Positions 1-7,898 of a stretch of DNA of 64,000 bases are shown here, in pieces. The DNA is taken from positions 22,759 through 86,758 of the forward strand of contig CAJTZL010000005.1 of assembly GCA_910583695.1 (NCBI GenBank), read 5' to 3'. The first letter of the stretch is position 1. Each line of letters starts with the position of its first letter. The translations under genes were made by a program, and so were the position numbers. The notes beneath the pieces were generated by a model that saw only the letters and a program-made list of their open reading frames with translations, was not told the origin of the DNA and did no database searches. Source of the DNA: an uncultured Oscillibacter sp. (lineage in GTDB: Bacteria > Bacillota > Clostridia > Oscillospirales > Oscillospiraceae).

Positions 1-577
1 GCAGGGTGTCCATCCAGATGGTGGTGTACTGCCGGATGTCCGGGTGGTTCAAAATCAGCTCCCGGCTCATGAGGGCGATGTCGTAGGCGGAGGTGACGTG
101 GCCCGTCGCCGGGAGGCCCGTGGCGTTTCGGAAGGTGGTGTCCGCCATGCCCAGCTCCGCCGCCCGCCGGTTCATCCGCTCCACAAAGGCCTCCTCGCTG
201 CCCGCCACGGCCTCCGCCAGGGCCACGGCACAGTCGTTGGCGGAGACCACGCAGACGGCCTTCAGCATGTCGCTGACGCTGAGCTGCTCGTGCTCCTTCA
301 GCCAGATCTGGGACCCGCCCATGGAGCAGGCGTGGGCGGAGGCGGTGATCATGTCGTCGTAGCCCAGCTGCCCGCCGTCCACCGCCTCCATGGTCAGCAG
401 CAGCGTCATGACCTTGGTGACGCTGGCGGGCTCCAGCTGCTTGTGCTCATCCTTGGCAAACAGAACCTTCCCCGTCTCCTTCTCCATCAAAATGGCCGAC
501 GGCGCGGACACCTCCACCGCCCGGGCGCCGGTGGTCAGCAGCAGCGCGGCCAGCAGCAGCGCAATTCCTCGTTTCAT
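1..577 (-). CDS. D-alanyl-D-alanine carboxypeptidase (PBP5/DacF family), 3' end outside window
   Basis: Serine-type carboxypeptidase that trims the terminal D-Ala from peptidoglycan stem peptides outside the membrane. Reading leftward from ATG at 577, the protein opens with a short Lys/Arg plus hydrophobic signal peptide (about residues 1-20). It shows the S-x-x-K catalytic motif as SVTK (Ser52, Lys55) and the second motif S-x-N as SAND (Ser112, Asn114). The K-T-G motif would lie in the missing C-terminal half. About 192 residues are visible and the frame is still open at position 1, so it is cut by the window edge rather than broken. A GGGGAT-type purine stretch precedes the start. Family assignment is firm; which paralogue (DacA, DacF, DacB) is not resolvable. 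Confidence 0.93.
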   Translation of the reverse strand, partial: MKRGIALLLAALLLTTGARAVEVSAPSAILMEKETGKVLFAKDEHKQLEPASVTKVMTLLLTMEAVDGGQLGYDDMITASAHACSMGGSQIWLKEHEQLSVSDMLKAVCVVSANDCAVALAEAVAGSEEAFVERMNRRAAELGMADTTFRNATGLPATGHVTSAYDIALMSRELILNHPDIRQYTTIWMDTL

Positions 578-757
578 GATGATCCCCCTTTTTGCTTGTC
601 TCGGTTAAGCCTATGAGGCAGGCGGGACATTCATACCTCCCTGCCCCGTACGCCCGCAAATCGCGCCGCAGGATGCCCCCCGGGCAAAACCCTTTGACCG
701 GGCCGGGAAAATGTGCTATGCTGAACGCATCTTATAAGAAAGAAAGAGGGGATTTCC

Positions 758-1813
758 ATGCCGTCTCCCATTCCCTTCGGCGTCATGCCGGACGGTACGG
801 CGGTCGAATGCCACACCCTGCAGTGCGGGGACTTGTCCTGCCAGATCATCACCTTCGGAGGCTCTCTCCAGTCCCTCCGGGTCCCGGACCGGACGGGGAA
901 GCCCGTGGACGTGCTCCTGGGCTTTGACGCCCTGGAGCCCTACCGAACCCACGGCAAATCCCTGGGGGCCCTGGTGGGCCGGTACGCCAACCGCATCGGC
1001 GGAGCCGCCTTCACCCTGAACGGAACCGTCTATACCCTGGCCGCCAACAACAACGGGGTCAACCACCTCCACGGCGGAAGGGTGGGCTTCAACCAGCGGG
1101 TCTGGACCGTGGAGGACGCCGGGGCGGACCGCCTGACCCTCTCCCTGTTCAGCCCCGACGGGGAGGAGGGCTACCCCGGAAACCTGACGGTCCGGGCCGC
1201 CTACCTTCTGACGGAGGAGGGCCTGACCATCGAGTACCGGGCCGTGTGCGACCGGGACACCGTCTGCAGCCTGACGAACCACGCCTATTTCAACCTCTCC
1301 GGCCACGACAGCGGCCCGGTCCTGGACCAGACCATCCAGCTCCTGGCGGATTTCTACACCCCCACGGACCCCCTGTCCATCCCCACCGGGGAGATCGCCC
1401 CGGTGGAGGGCACCCCCATGGACCTGCGGCAGCCCACGCCCATCGGGGCCCGCATCGACGAGGACTTCCCCCAGCTCCTCCAGGCCGGGGGCTACGACCA
1501 CAACTGGATTCCCAACGGGGAGCCGGGGACCCTCCGGCCCATCGCCCGGGCCGCCTCCGCCGCCACCGGCATCACCATGGAGGTCCTCTCCACCCTCCCC
1601 GGCGTCCAGTTCTACACGGGGAACTACCTGGACGGCTGTCCCGCCGGAAAGGGCGGCGCGGCCTACGCCAACCGCTGGGGCTTCTGCCTGGAGACCCAGT
1701 TCTATCCCGACTCTCCCAACCACGCCAATTTCCCCTCCTGCGTCCTCCGGGCGGGGGAGGAGTTTCGCCACACGGCGGCGTTCCGCTTCACCGCGGAGCA
1801 GGCCGCCCGGTGA
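758..1813 (+). CDS. galM: Aldose 1-epimerase (mutarotase)
   Basis: Interconverts alpha and beta anomers of aldohexoses or pentoses in the cytoplasm. The 351-residue length is normal for GalM. Family motifs are present in order: GRYANRI near residue 69, NHLHGG near residue 100, the catalytic His in LTNHAYFNLSG (about residue 170) and the catalytic Glu in LETQFYPDSPNH near residue 310. The start has an AGAGGGGAT ribosome binding site. It is monocistronic here, between a divergent cell-wall gene and a secreted isomerase. It may serve the sugar locus 30 kb away, but nothing in the sequence links them. Confidence 0.95.
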   Translation: MPSPIPFGVMPDGTAVECHTLQCGDLSCQIITFGGSLQSLRVPDRTGKPVDVLLGFDALEPYRTHGKSLGALVGRYANRIGGAAFTLNGTVYTLAANNNGVNHLHGGRVGFNQRVWTVEDAGADRLTLSLFSPDGEEGYPGNLTVRAAYLLTEEGLTIEYRAVCDRDTVCSLTNHAYFNLSGHDSGPVLDQTIQLLADFYTPTDPLSIPTGEIAPVEGTPMDLRQPTPIGARIDEDFPQLLQAGGYDHNWIPNGEPGTLRPIARAASAATGITMEVLSTLPGVQFYTGNYLDGCPAGKGGAAYANRWGFCLETQFYPDSPNHANFPSCVLRAGEEFRHTAAFRFTAEQAAR

Positions 1814-1965
1814 CGGGAGGGATAGGGCGGTTTCACTCTCCGCCGGAAAGGCCGGAGTGTGCTCTTCGAAAATCCCGGCTCTCCGGCGTTTCCGCACCGG
1901 TTCGGCTTCACATGCCATGCCTGCCTTTGCCATCCGGCAATCGCAGGCGGAAAGGATTGCTTATC

Positions 1966-2613
1966 ATGAAAAAGAGAATCTGCGCCGCCGCATTCGCGGT
2001 CTGCATGACCCTGCTTTTGGGAACCGGCTGTTCCGGAAAGCAGCCGCCCCAGGAACCCGCCCAGGATTCCGGCCCTGCGGCTCCGGAGTCTGATGCCGCC
2101 GCCCCGGAAAATGCGGCCAAGGGGTCCTGCACGGCGGTCATTGAGGTCGACGGATACGGCACGATCATCCTTGCGCTGGACGAGGCCGCGGCGCCCGTAA
2201 CCACAGAAAATTTCGTATCGCTGGCACAAGCGGGCTTTTACGACGGCCTGACGTTCCATCGCATCATAGAGGGGTTCATGATTCAGGGCGGCGACCCCAA
2301 CGGCGACGGAACCGGCGGCAGCGAACAGACGATCCAGGGAGAATTTAGAGTGAACGGCGTGGAAAACAACCTGTCCCACACGCGGGGCGCAATTTCCATG
2401 GCCCGCTCTCAGGATTACAACAGCGCCAGCTCTCAATTCTTCATCGTCCACGAGGACAGCACGTTCCTGGACGGCAGCTATGCCGCGTTTGGATATGTGA
2501 CGGAGGGCATGGAGGTGGTAGACGCCATTTGCGCAGACGCGGAACCGACGGACGGCAACGGCTCCATCGCCTCTGAGAATCAGCCGGTGATCCGCAGCGT
2601 CACCATCCGGTAA
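1966..2613 (+). CDS. Cyclophilin-type peptidylprolyl isomerase lipoprotein
   Basis: Extracytoplasmic prolyl cis-trans isomerase assisting folding of exported proteins. Starting at ATG 1966 behind an AAAGGA site gives 215 residues. The N-terminus has a basic start, a hydrophobic core and a lipobox ending in Cys near residue 23 (LLGTGC; Gly at -3 is slightly unusual), followed by a disordered Pro/Glu/Ala linker to about residue 48. The cyclophilin domain then shows FHRIIEGFMIQGGDPNGDG and SSQFFIVHED, the signature active-site segments. A longer upstream reading frame exists but lacks the signal sequence, so the ATG at 1966 is preferred. Confidence 0.92.
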   Translation: MKKRICAAAFAVCMTLLLGTGCSGKQPPQEPAQDSGPAAPESDAAAPENAAKGSCTAVIEVDGYGTIILALDEAAAPVTTENFVSLAQAGFYDGLTFHRIIEGFMIQGGDPNGDGTGGSEQTIQGEFRVNGVENNLSHTRGAISMARSQDYNSASSQFFIVHEDSTFLDGSYAAFGYVTEGMEVVDAICADAEPTDGNGSIASENQPVIRSVTIR

Positions 2614-3707
2614 ACGGGGCCGCCCGGCTCTCCCGAAAAGCGCCCCCGGCTCACGGGGTCTCCCCCCAGCAGCCGCGTGATTTTAATAAAGAACGCATCC
2701 ATCTGTCCCTGCACGGGTACCAGAATATCCGGTCCGGCAAACAGGCCATCTGCACATGACGGCAGATGGCCTGATGGAAGGAGGTCCCTGGCATCTATAA
2801 CACCTTGTTGGAGGATATGATATTCTCCTCAGATATCACTGCTTCTACTACCACGGATACCACCAAAAATACCGTTACAATAAAAAATTCTAATACTATA
2901 GAAAATTTTAGTGACCTCATTAAAAACCACCTTGCAGCAAGGCTTAACAATGGGCCTAAACGTTTGCAGAATATAGCCGGCAATCCTTTTGATGTTACCG
3001 ATGATCTCTTCCTGAAGGAATCCGATTTTTCTTAAACGGTATTGCACTGATCTGTTGCATTGCGGCGAATAGCAGTTGCCCTCAGCTTCCGCCGGGATGC
3101 CGGTAAAGGACGGTTTCATCGCACCTTTAGTAAGGGTATGCCGGTCCTTCCTAGCTTCCCGGCGGACCTTGGCACACTGAGGCGGATGTCCAGCCATATT
3201 TTTCAAGAGCCGCTGGGTATCCGCCTCTTCCAGATCCGGAAAGAGCAGAAGAAAAGGGTTCCAAGCCGAAAGGCAGTGGCCGTGAAAGCGTTGACGGGAT
3301 AGCTCCGTCAGACCGCGATGTACCATGGAGACTCTCATTGAAACGCCCCGCCGGCATTCCCGGCAGGGGGCGGCAGGAAAAACCTGTCTCCTGACAAAAA
3401 TGCCCTGGGGTGTTTTAAATATAGAGAACAGGAAAATCAAGTATACCGAATATAGTCTCTTTCGGATAGTCTTTCCTTATGTTTCGGCTGGCAATATTTT
3501 AAATGCAGGTTTTGCGAATATAATAGACCTTTTTCGGATTTTGCTTTTTGGGGGAAGGGTGCCCGGCTCTCAAATAAGCACGGTTCATCTGTCCAGATTG
3601 GCTGTGGCAATTCAGGATTCCCAAGGTGTCCGCAGCAGCGGCTGGAGACACGGGGGATACTGCAAGTTCTTCGAAAGAAAAAATCCAAGATAAACTGAAA
3701 AAAAGGC
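2614..3707. other. Gene-poor, AT-rich intergenic region
   Basis: No convincing gene in about 1.1 kb. On the minus strand just after the cyclophilin gene (about 2630-2760) the translation reads like the tail of a SIS-domain or aminosugar protein (LVPVQGQMDAFFIKITRLL), without start or continuation; this could be a decayed remnant. From about 2800 base composition falls well below the flanking genes. Open frames of 60-200 codons exist on both strands but none has a recognisable domain. The low GC directly beside a tRNA suggests old mobile-element debris. Confidence 0.5.
2742..2773. repeat. Perfect 12-bp inverted repeat (hairpin)
   Basis: The 12-base arm CAGGCCATCTGC at 2742-2753 is exactly complementary to 2762-2773, with an 8-base loop. 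There is no T-run on either side, so it is a poor intrinsic terminator; an operator or recombination site is possible. Confidence 0.6.
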
Positions 3708-3736
3708 TTGCATTTCCAGGGGAAGTGTGCTACTAT
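3708..3736 (+). promoter_or_regulatory. Sigma-A type promoter of tRNA-Arg
   Basis: TTGCAT at 3708-3713 and TACTAT at 3731-3736 are separated by 17 bases, and the mature tRNA begins 28 bases further on. Spacing and placement fit a stable-RNA promoter. Confidence 0.6.
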
Positions 3737-3764
3737 GATAAAGCTGTATAGGAAAGCCCTATAT

Positions 3765-3841
3765 GCGCCCTTAGCTCAGCTGGATAGAGCGTCTGGCTAC
3801 GGACCAGAAGGCCGGGGGTTCGAATCCCTCAGGGCGTACCA
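3765..3841 (+). tRNA. tRNA-Arg (anticodon ACG)
   Basis: A full cloverleaf can be drawn. The acceptor GCGCCCT pairs with AGGGCGT (one G-U). The D-arm GCTC..GAGC, anticodon stem TCTGG/CCAGA with loop CTACGGA (anticodon ACG), and T-arm with GGTTCGAAT follow. The discriminator A is at 3838 and CCA is encoded at 3839-3841. The gene is intact even though its 3' half is the core of an integration site. The hairpin at 3841-3875 with a T-rich tail probably terminates it. Confidence 0.97.
3796..3841 (+). other. Attachment-site core in tRNA-Arg (copy 1 of 3)
   Basis: These 46 bases, from the anticodon loop to the encoded CCA, are repeated exactly in reverse complement at 23869-23914 and 32103-32148. 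The copy at 32103 lies directly downstream of a tyrosine integrase gene, the standard arrangement for elements integrating into tRNA 3' ends. Here the core completes the functional tRNA. Confidence 0.88.
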
Positions 3842-3950
3842 AATCCACGGAAATTCGTTGAATTTCCGTGGATTTGTTTTTGTTTTCACAACTTTTTCGG
3901 GTAGTTGGATTTTGCGGTGGACGGTTGACCCAAGCCGTGAAGGATGCGGT
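3841..3950. other. Residual integrase-side arm of an integrated element
   Basis: Begins with a 15-bp perfect stem and 5-base loop (3841-3875), then sequence that in reverse complement matches the stretch between the integrase stop and the core at 31995-32102, including GGCTTGGGTCAAC. The match fades near 3950, so an integrase-bearing element end once sat here and its integrase gene has been lost, with other DNA now following. Confidence 0.75.
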
Positions 3951-4045
3951 GAGGTTCCAGCGAAAAAATTTTTCTTCCATGACCCGCTTTCAGGGATTCA
4001 AGTCACATGAAAAAGAACGGGTAAAATACAGATTTTGATTTCCCA

Positions 4046-4073
4046 CGGGGCAAGCGTCAGATCGCTTGCCCCG
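4046..4073 (-). terminator. Hairpin overlapping the recombinase stop codon
   Basis: CGGGGCAAGCG (4046-4056) pairs with CGCTTGCCCCG (4063-4073). The recombinase stop codon (4057-4059, read on the minus strand) lies in the loop, so the gene appears to end inside its own terminator. Confidence 0.6.
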
Positions 4074-5733
4074 CTTCTTCCGTATAGGCCAAAACAACAG
4101 GCTCTTTCCCAATGTCCTCAGCCTCTGCATCCAAAAAAAGCGTCTGAAACTCATCGAATGATACGTTGAACTCAATGGCAAGCTCAAAACCTTTCTTTAC
4201 ATAGACCGCTTTCACAAACTGGGCGACAATCATTTTCTTTGCGTCAAAAGAACAGTTGTCGTAAAGCTCTGCCCAATTCATCAACTGGGCATACTCGTTC
4301 TGGACCTGTTCGGCGCTGGTTTCCATTTCTTGAAGCTCCTTCCCCGCCTCGTTGATCCGCCATTCCAGGTCCTTCAATTGAGTGCTCGTCTCATCAATCA
4401 GGCTGTTCAGCATATCGACATTCAAATGGCTGGTTCCCTGTACTACCTTCAGCGTTTCCTCTCTAAGAGCCTGATAATCCCTCTGCTTATGCTGGTATTG
4501 TTCGTTCAACAGCTTCAGCCTTGCCCTGGCAAGGTCCACCGCCCGAGTCTGCTGTTCTTCAATAAGGCTTTGGGGCGGGGCCTGTTTTACCCGCTCAAAC
4601 TGGATGCGGACGATCTGGTCTACCAAGCCATCTACTTTTGCCGCGCTATAGCAAGCCTGTCCGCTGCATACACCAGGGCGGCGGAGCCGCCGGTTGCATT
4701 GATAGCTTGCGTAGGTCTTTGCCCTTACCGTCCCATCTTTTCTTTTGTACCGTTGCCCGGATGTTGCCAGCATGAGACGGCCTCCACAGTGCCCGCAAAA
4801 AATGTTGTCCACTAAAAGAGACTGCCCTCTGGTTGTAAGAGGCACACCGCTATGGGGACGCGCCCTCTTCTCCACGATCTCCTGCGCCCTCGCGAATAAT
4901 TCCGGGCTGATGATTTGGAGATCCGGCAGCGTTTCTGATTTGCTTTCACCGTTTCGGATAATCCCAATGTAAATTGGATTTTTTATAATACGAATAATCG
5001 TATTGATAGGAATGTTCTTTCCTTCCTTATTGCGGATGCCCTGCTCCATGAGGTAACGGCAAAGCCGGAGAGACCCGTAGCCCTCATAGACATACTTTTG
5101 GAAAATCAACCTGACCACCTCGGCCTCGTCCGGCTCCACTACCAAATCCCCCACGGGCCGGTTCCGCTTGCTCACGCGCCCCAAGTTCTTCCTGCGGTAG
5201 CCGAAGGGGACGCAGCCTCCGGTATAGTAGCCCTCCTGCGTCAGCTGCTCCAGGCGGGTCTTGACACGCAGGGAGGTCTTGATACTTTCCCCAGAGGCTT
5301 GCCAATAGCGTATGTAGTTCAGCAGCTTATCCACGTGGCTGTCAAATCGCTGCTGGCCCTCCATGGCGCTCCAGACTTCGACTCCCTGCTTGACGAACCA
5401 CTCAACCACGAAGGGCGTCTCGTCGTCCCGGCGGCCCAAGCGGTCAAACATGAACACAAGCAGGATATCAAACTCGCTTTTTAGAGCCATCTTCTGGATT
5501 TCCTGAACGGCGTCCCTGTCTTTCGCGGAAACCTTAAAACCGGAAACCCCTTTTTCTGAAAACTCATTCACAATTTCCCAGCCGGGCTGTCTTTTGCTGA
5601 ACTCCCGGCAGTATTGTTTCTGCATGGGGATGTCGTCCTTCTCCACTTGCCCTATCGTGGATACCCGATACAGGCAGACAACGCGCTTTTTCATAACCGA
5701 ACCGTCAATACTTTGCATCATTTCTTCCGCCAT
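4057..5733 (-). CDS. Large serine recombinase (resolvase/integrase family)
   Basis: Catalyses site-specific strand exchange, probably moving the element it sits in. ATG at 5733 has GAGGAG seven bases upstream and gives 558 residues; an ATG 33 bases earlier lacks a site. Domains in order: N-terminal resolvase domain with catalytic Ser in YRVSTIGQ and FMFDRLGRRDDE; recombinase domain (about 165-280, GGCVPFGYR and KNPIYIGIIRNG); Cys-rich zinc ribbon (CGHCGGRL and later Cys pair); long coiled coil (about 370-470) and a short C-terminal region. This is the layout of Tn4451/TndX-like enzymes. It reads toward the tRNA. Its own attachment sites could not be recognised. Confidence 0.93.
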   Translation of the reverse strand: MAEEMMQSIDGSVMKKRVVCLYRVSTIGQVEKDDIPMQKQYCREFSKRQPGWEIVNEFSEKGVSGFKVSAKDRDAVQEIQKMALKSEFDILLVFMFDRLGRRDDETPFVVEWFVKQGVEVWSAMEGQQRFDSHVDKLLNYIRYWQASGESIKTSLRVKTRLEQLTQEGYYTGGCVPFGYRRKNLGRVSKRNRPVGDLVVEPDEAEVVRLIFQKYVYEGYGSLRLCRYLMEQGIRNKEGKNIPINTIIRIIKNPIYIGIIRNGESKSETLPDLQIISPELFARAQEIVEKRARPHSGVPLTTRGQSLLVDNIFCGHCGGRLMLATSGQRYKRKDGTVRAKTYASYQCNRRLRRPGVCSGQACYSAAKVDGLVDQIVRIQFERVKQAPPQSLIEEQQTRAVDLARARLKLLNEQYQHKQRDYQALREETLKVVQGTSHLNVDMLNSLIDETSTQLKDLEWRINEAGKELQEMETSAEQVQNEYAQLMNWAELYDNCSFDAKKMIVAQFVKAVYVKKGFELAIEFNVSFDEFQTLFLDAEAEDIGKEPVVLAYTEEAGQAI

Positions 5734-5848
5734 ATATGCTCCTCGCTTTCCAGATGAACGGTGCACAATATGGCGGCCAGGAACATTCTGTTTTCAAGGT
5801 GCCATCTACACCATTATTATCTCATATTTCAACAATATTTGCAAAAAA

Positions 5849-6019
5849 TCATGACTTCCTTGGAGGAATGCCAAAAATCAGTGCATCTTTGATGTTCTTG
5901 ACCACGGACGGATTTTTCTCCCCGCCGTAGCGGACCGAAACCTTACAGCCGTCTATGCAAAACACCTGTGCCTGTTTGCTTTCCTGCGCTAAATTGGCGA
6001 ATCGTGTATTCTTCTCCAT
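5849..6019 (-). CDS. Small TnpW-like accessory protein
   Basis: A 56-residue protein from ATG 6019 with AGGAG eight bases upstream. It has the short pattern of the small proteins often encoded beside clostridial serine recombinases (TnpW-like: polar N-terminus, then a V-x-V-x-Y stretch, then an amphipathic end). It sits upstream of the recombinase on the same strand with a 115-base gap. Function of the family is unknown; an accessory or regulatory role in transposition is inferred from position only. Confidence 0.55.
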   Translation of the reverse strand: MEKNTRFANLAQESKQAQVFCIDGCKVSVRYGGEKNPSVVKNIKDALIFGIPPRKS

Positions 6020-6119
6020 GTTGTTCACTCCTATAAAACGACAAAAAACGCGCCCGATAGAGAACGCGGTTTTGATATGTATTTTATTGCGATTTCGCTT
6101 TGAAAAATTCCAGGAACAC

Positions 6120-6548
6120 ACTGGACGGCGCTGGCGCGCCTAACACGGGACTTTCACCCCCTGCGGTTCTCGCAGATCACCCTCTTTGCCTGTGACGGCT
6201 CATAGCCGGTATGGCTACTTCAACGCTCGGACTGAGACTGGGCAAGCGTATCATTATCCTGACATGCGGGTCGTCGCCGCAAGCCCGCCACGGCTTGTTG
6301 TGTGCCCGGCGGCCGCTCCCCCCATACCTCCTTCCTCACAGCGGGATCATGGCCAGCTCGCCTACACACGGCTTTTCCTTTCGGGCCGCATATCAAACGT
6401 ATCCAGTGGACCTATTCAGTTATACGAGAGGACAATTTTCCCTCTTTGTTATTACTACGAACACAACGGGCTGTTTTACCAAATTTGCAAAAAAACAGTC
6501 TCTATTCGTCTAAGAAAGTCCATATGCGACACTTTTCGATATCGCAAA
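6120..6548. other. Gene-free, GC-rich, possibly structured region
   Basis: No supported gene. Read on the minus strand it contains several short hairpins (for example CTGCG-AGAAC-CGCAG) next to GGGGGTGAAAGTCCC, a motif style seen in folded bacterial RNAs including group II intron domain I. No intron-encoded protein and no domain V could be found. The open frames here have no recognisable product. Confidence 0.35.
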
Positions 6549-6575
6549 AAATGCGTCTCAAATTGAGACGCATTT
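6549..6575. repeat. Island palindrome, copy 1
   Basis: Perfect 13-bp arms around one base with core TGCGTCTC...GAGACGCA. It lies just downstream of the SLOG gene stop (minus strand). The same palindrome recurs at 7792, 11277 and, decayed, at 13287. Confidence 0.85.
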
Positions 6576-6591
6576 CGACTGCCTCTGCATT

Positions 6592-7065
6592 TTAGCGGTA
6601 GGCCAAATTTATAATTTCCAATCCACGAGTCCGGGCATACCGGACGGTGTAGGCCGTGCCGCCGCTGTCCTTTGTCAGATAGCAGACACAGACACCGCTG
6701 TGGTCTACAAGATGCCGGTTCCGTTTGTACATACAACCCTGCGTGTACTCCTGGGAGGTGTAAACCACTTTATCCGCCTGAGACTTGATGCGCTCATATT
6801 CTGCCGTGTCCTCCGGCCTCCAGCCCTTTGCCTGAGACGGACATGGTAGGACAAGAATCAACCTGACGCCTGGACATTCTTCCCGTAGGCGTAAAACAGT
6901 CTGTGCGGCCAGGGTATCAAAGCCAAGAGCGCCCCCGACTCCGAAATAATGGACGCCGCGCCGGTAGAGGCGGAGGACCGTTTCCTCCAGTCTGCGGGCG
7001 AGTTCCTTCCGTTCTCCCGGTGGAATGCTTCGATGGCCGGTGAAACAGCAAGTTTGTTTCCTCAT
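6592..7065 (-). CDS. SLOG-family (YpsA/DUF1273-like) protein
   Basis: Rossmann-like SLOG domain protein, a family proposed to bind nucleotide-derived ligands or process nucleotides. 157 residues from ATG 7065 (GGGAGA eight bases upstream; a TTG 18 bases earlier is less likely). It opens with CCFTGHRSIP, the N-terminal strand-loop typical of YpsA-like proteins, then GVGGALGFDTLAA, LILVLPCP and YTQGCMYKRNRHLVDHS. Such genes are common on clostridial mobile elements, where SLOG proteins may sense phage or nucleotide signals. No partner is evident; the neighbours are a recombinase module and two XRE regulators. Confidence 0.82.
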   Translation of the reverse strand: MRKQTCCFTGHRSIPPGERKELARRLEETVLRLYRRGVHYFGVGGALGFDTLAAQTVLRLREECPGVRLILVLPCPSQAKGWRPEDTAEYERIKSQADKVVYTSQEYTQGCMYKRNRHLVDHSGVCVCYLTKDSGGTAYTVRYARTRGLEIINLAYR

Positions 7066-7210
7066 AGCAATTCTCCCGTCCAATTAAAATAAATACTTTC
7101 TCCATTTTATCTATTTTATTTAGATATTGCAATGATTTTTGATGAACAAAGTGGACAGAATTTACCTTGCCGTATAGTAAAATTATACATGAGCAAGGTG
7201 GTGGCTAATA

Positions 7211-7522
7211 TTGGAAAAGAGCGATTTTATTAAGCGGTTGGTGGATTTGCGCGTCGCGAAAGGCGTCTCCGCGCGGGATATGAGTCTATCCATCGGACAG
7301 AGCGCCGGTTATATCAACAACATTGAAAACGGCGTCAATTATCCGTCCATGACCGCATTCTTTTATATCTGTGACTACCTTGGCATCAGCCCAAAAGATT
7401 TTTTTGATACAGAGACGGCAAATCCAACAAAAGCCCATGCTTTGCTGGCTGCGGCTCAGGGCTTGAGCGATGAACAATTGGATAATTTGATTTCCATAGC
7501 AAAAGGCTTGAATAGAAGATGA
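7211..7522 (+). CDS. XRE-family transcriptional regulator
   Basis: 103 residues starting at TTG 7211 with AAGGTGG upstream. The helix-turn-helix covers about residues 8-62 (RVAKGVSARDMSLSIGQS, GYINNIENGVNYPS), followed by a short C-terminal helix with QGLSDEQLDNLI. The small inverted repeat GTATA-N7-TATAC about 20 bases before the start may be its operator. Probably represses itself or the adjacent SLOG gene transcribed away from it. Confidence 0.85.
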   Translation: MEKSDFIKRLVDLRVAKGVSARDMSLSIGQSAGYINNIENGVNYPSMTAFFYICDYLGISPKDFFDTETANPTKAHALLAAAQGLSDEQLDNLISIAKGLNRR

Positions 7523-7565
7523 AATACATTTATAAATAAAAGTGTGTTTCAATTTGAGGTGCGCT

Positions 7566-7793
7566 ATGAAGACAGAATATCCAGAGCAATTTATCCGTTT
7601 CGGATTAAAGGTCCAGTATTATAGAAAACTGGCAGGGATGACACAAGAGGCGTTTGCCGACAAAATAGGAAGATCATGGTCCTTCGTCGCAAAAATAGAA
7701 AGCCCTACAAGGGCTTTCGGCGTGTCAATGGAAACCATGTTCAAAATGACGGAGGTTCTGAACGTCCCTGTTTCAAAACTGTTTGATGATTAA
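7566..7793 (+). CDS. XRE-family regulator, possibly controlling the restriction enzyme
   Basis: 75 residues from ATG 7566 with GAGGTG upstream; almost entirely one helix-turn-helix (KVQYYRKLAGMTQEAFADKI, SWSFVAKIESP). The size and position, 105 bases upstream of a restriction-modification gene on the same strand, resemble controller (C) proteins of RM systems; that role is inference. Its TAA stop is shared with the left arm of an island palindrome. Confidence 0.82.
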   Translation: MKTEYPEQFIRFGLKVQYYRKLAGMTQEAFADKIGRSWSFVAKIESPTRAFGVSMETMFKMTEVLNVPVSKLFDD

Positions 7794-7818
7794 ATGCGTC
7801 TCGATTCGAGACGCATTT
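7792..7818. repeat. Island palindrome, copy 2
   Basis: Perfect 13-bp arms around one base, overlapping the stop codon of the preceding XRE gene and followed by TT. Could act as a terminator between the regulator and the MmeI-like gene. Confidence 0.85.
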
Positions 7819-7898
7819 TTCGCGCTTCTTCACAAACATCTGGAAAAAGTCCCCGCTCTATGCTACACTGAAGAAAAACCACGCAGGAGGCCGCCGCC

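Noticed and set aside
2805..3035. 76-codon AT-rich open frame
   Set aside because: Thr/Asn-rich with no domain, and minus-strand frames of similar length overlap it; insufficient evidence for a gene.
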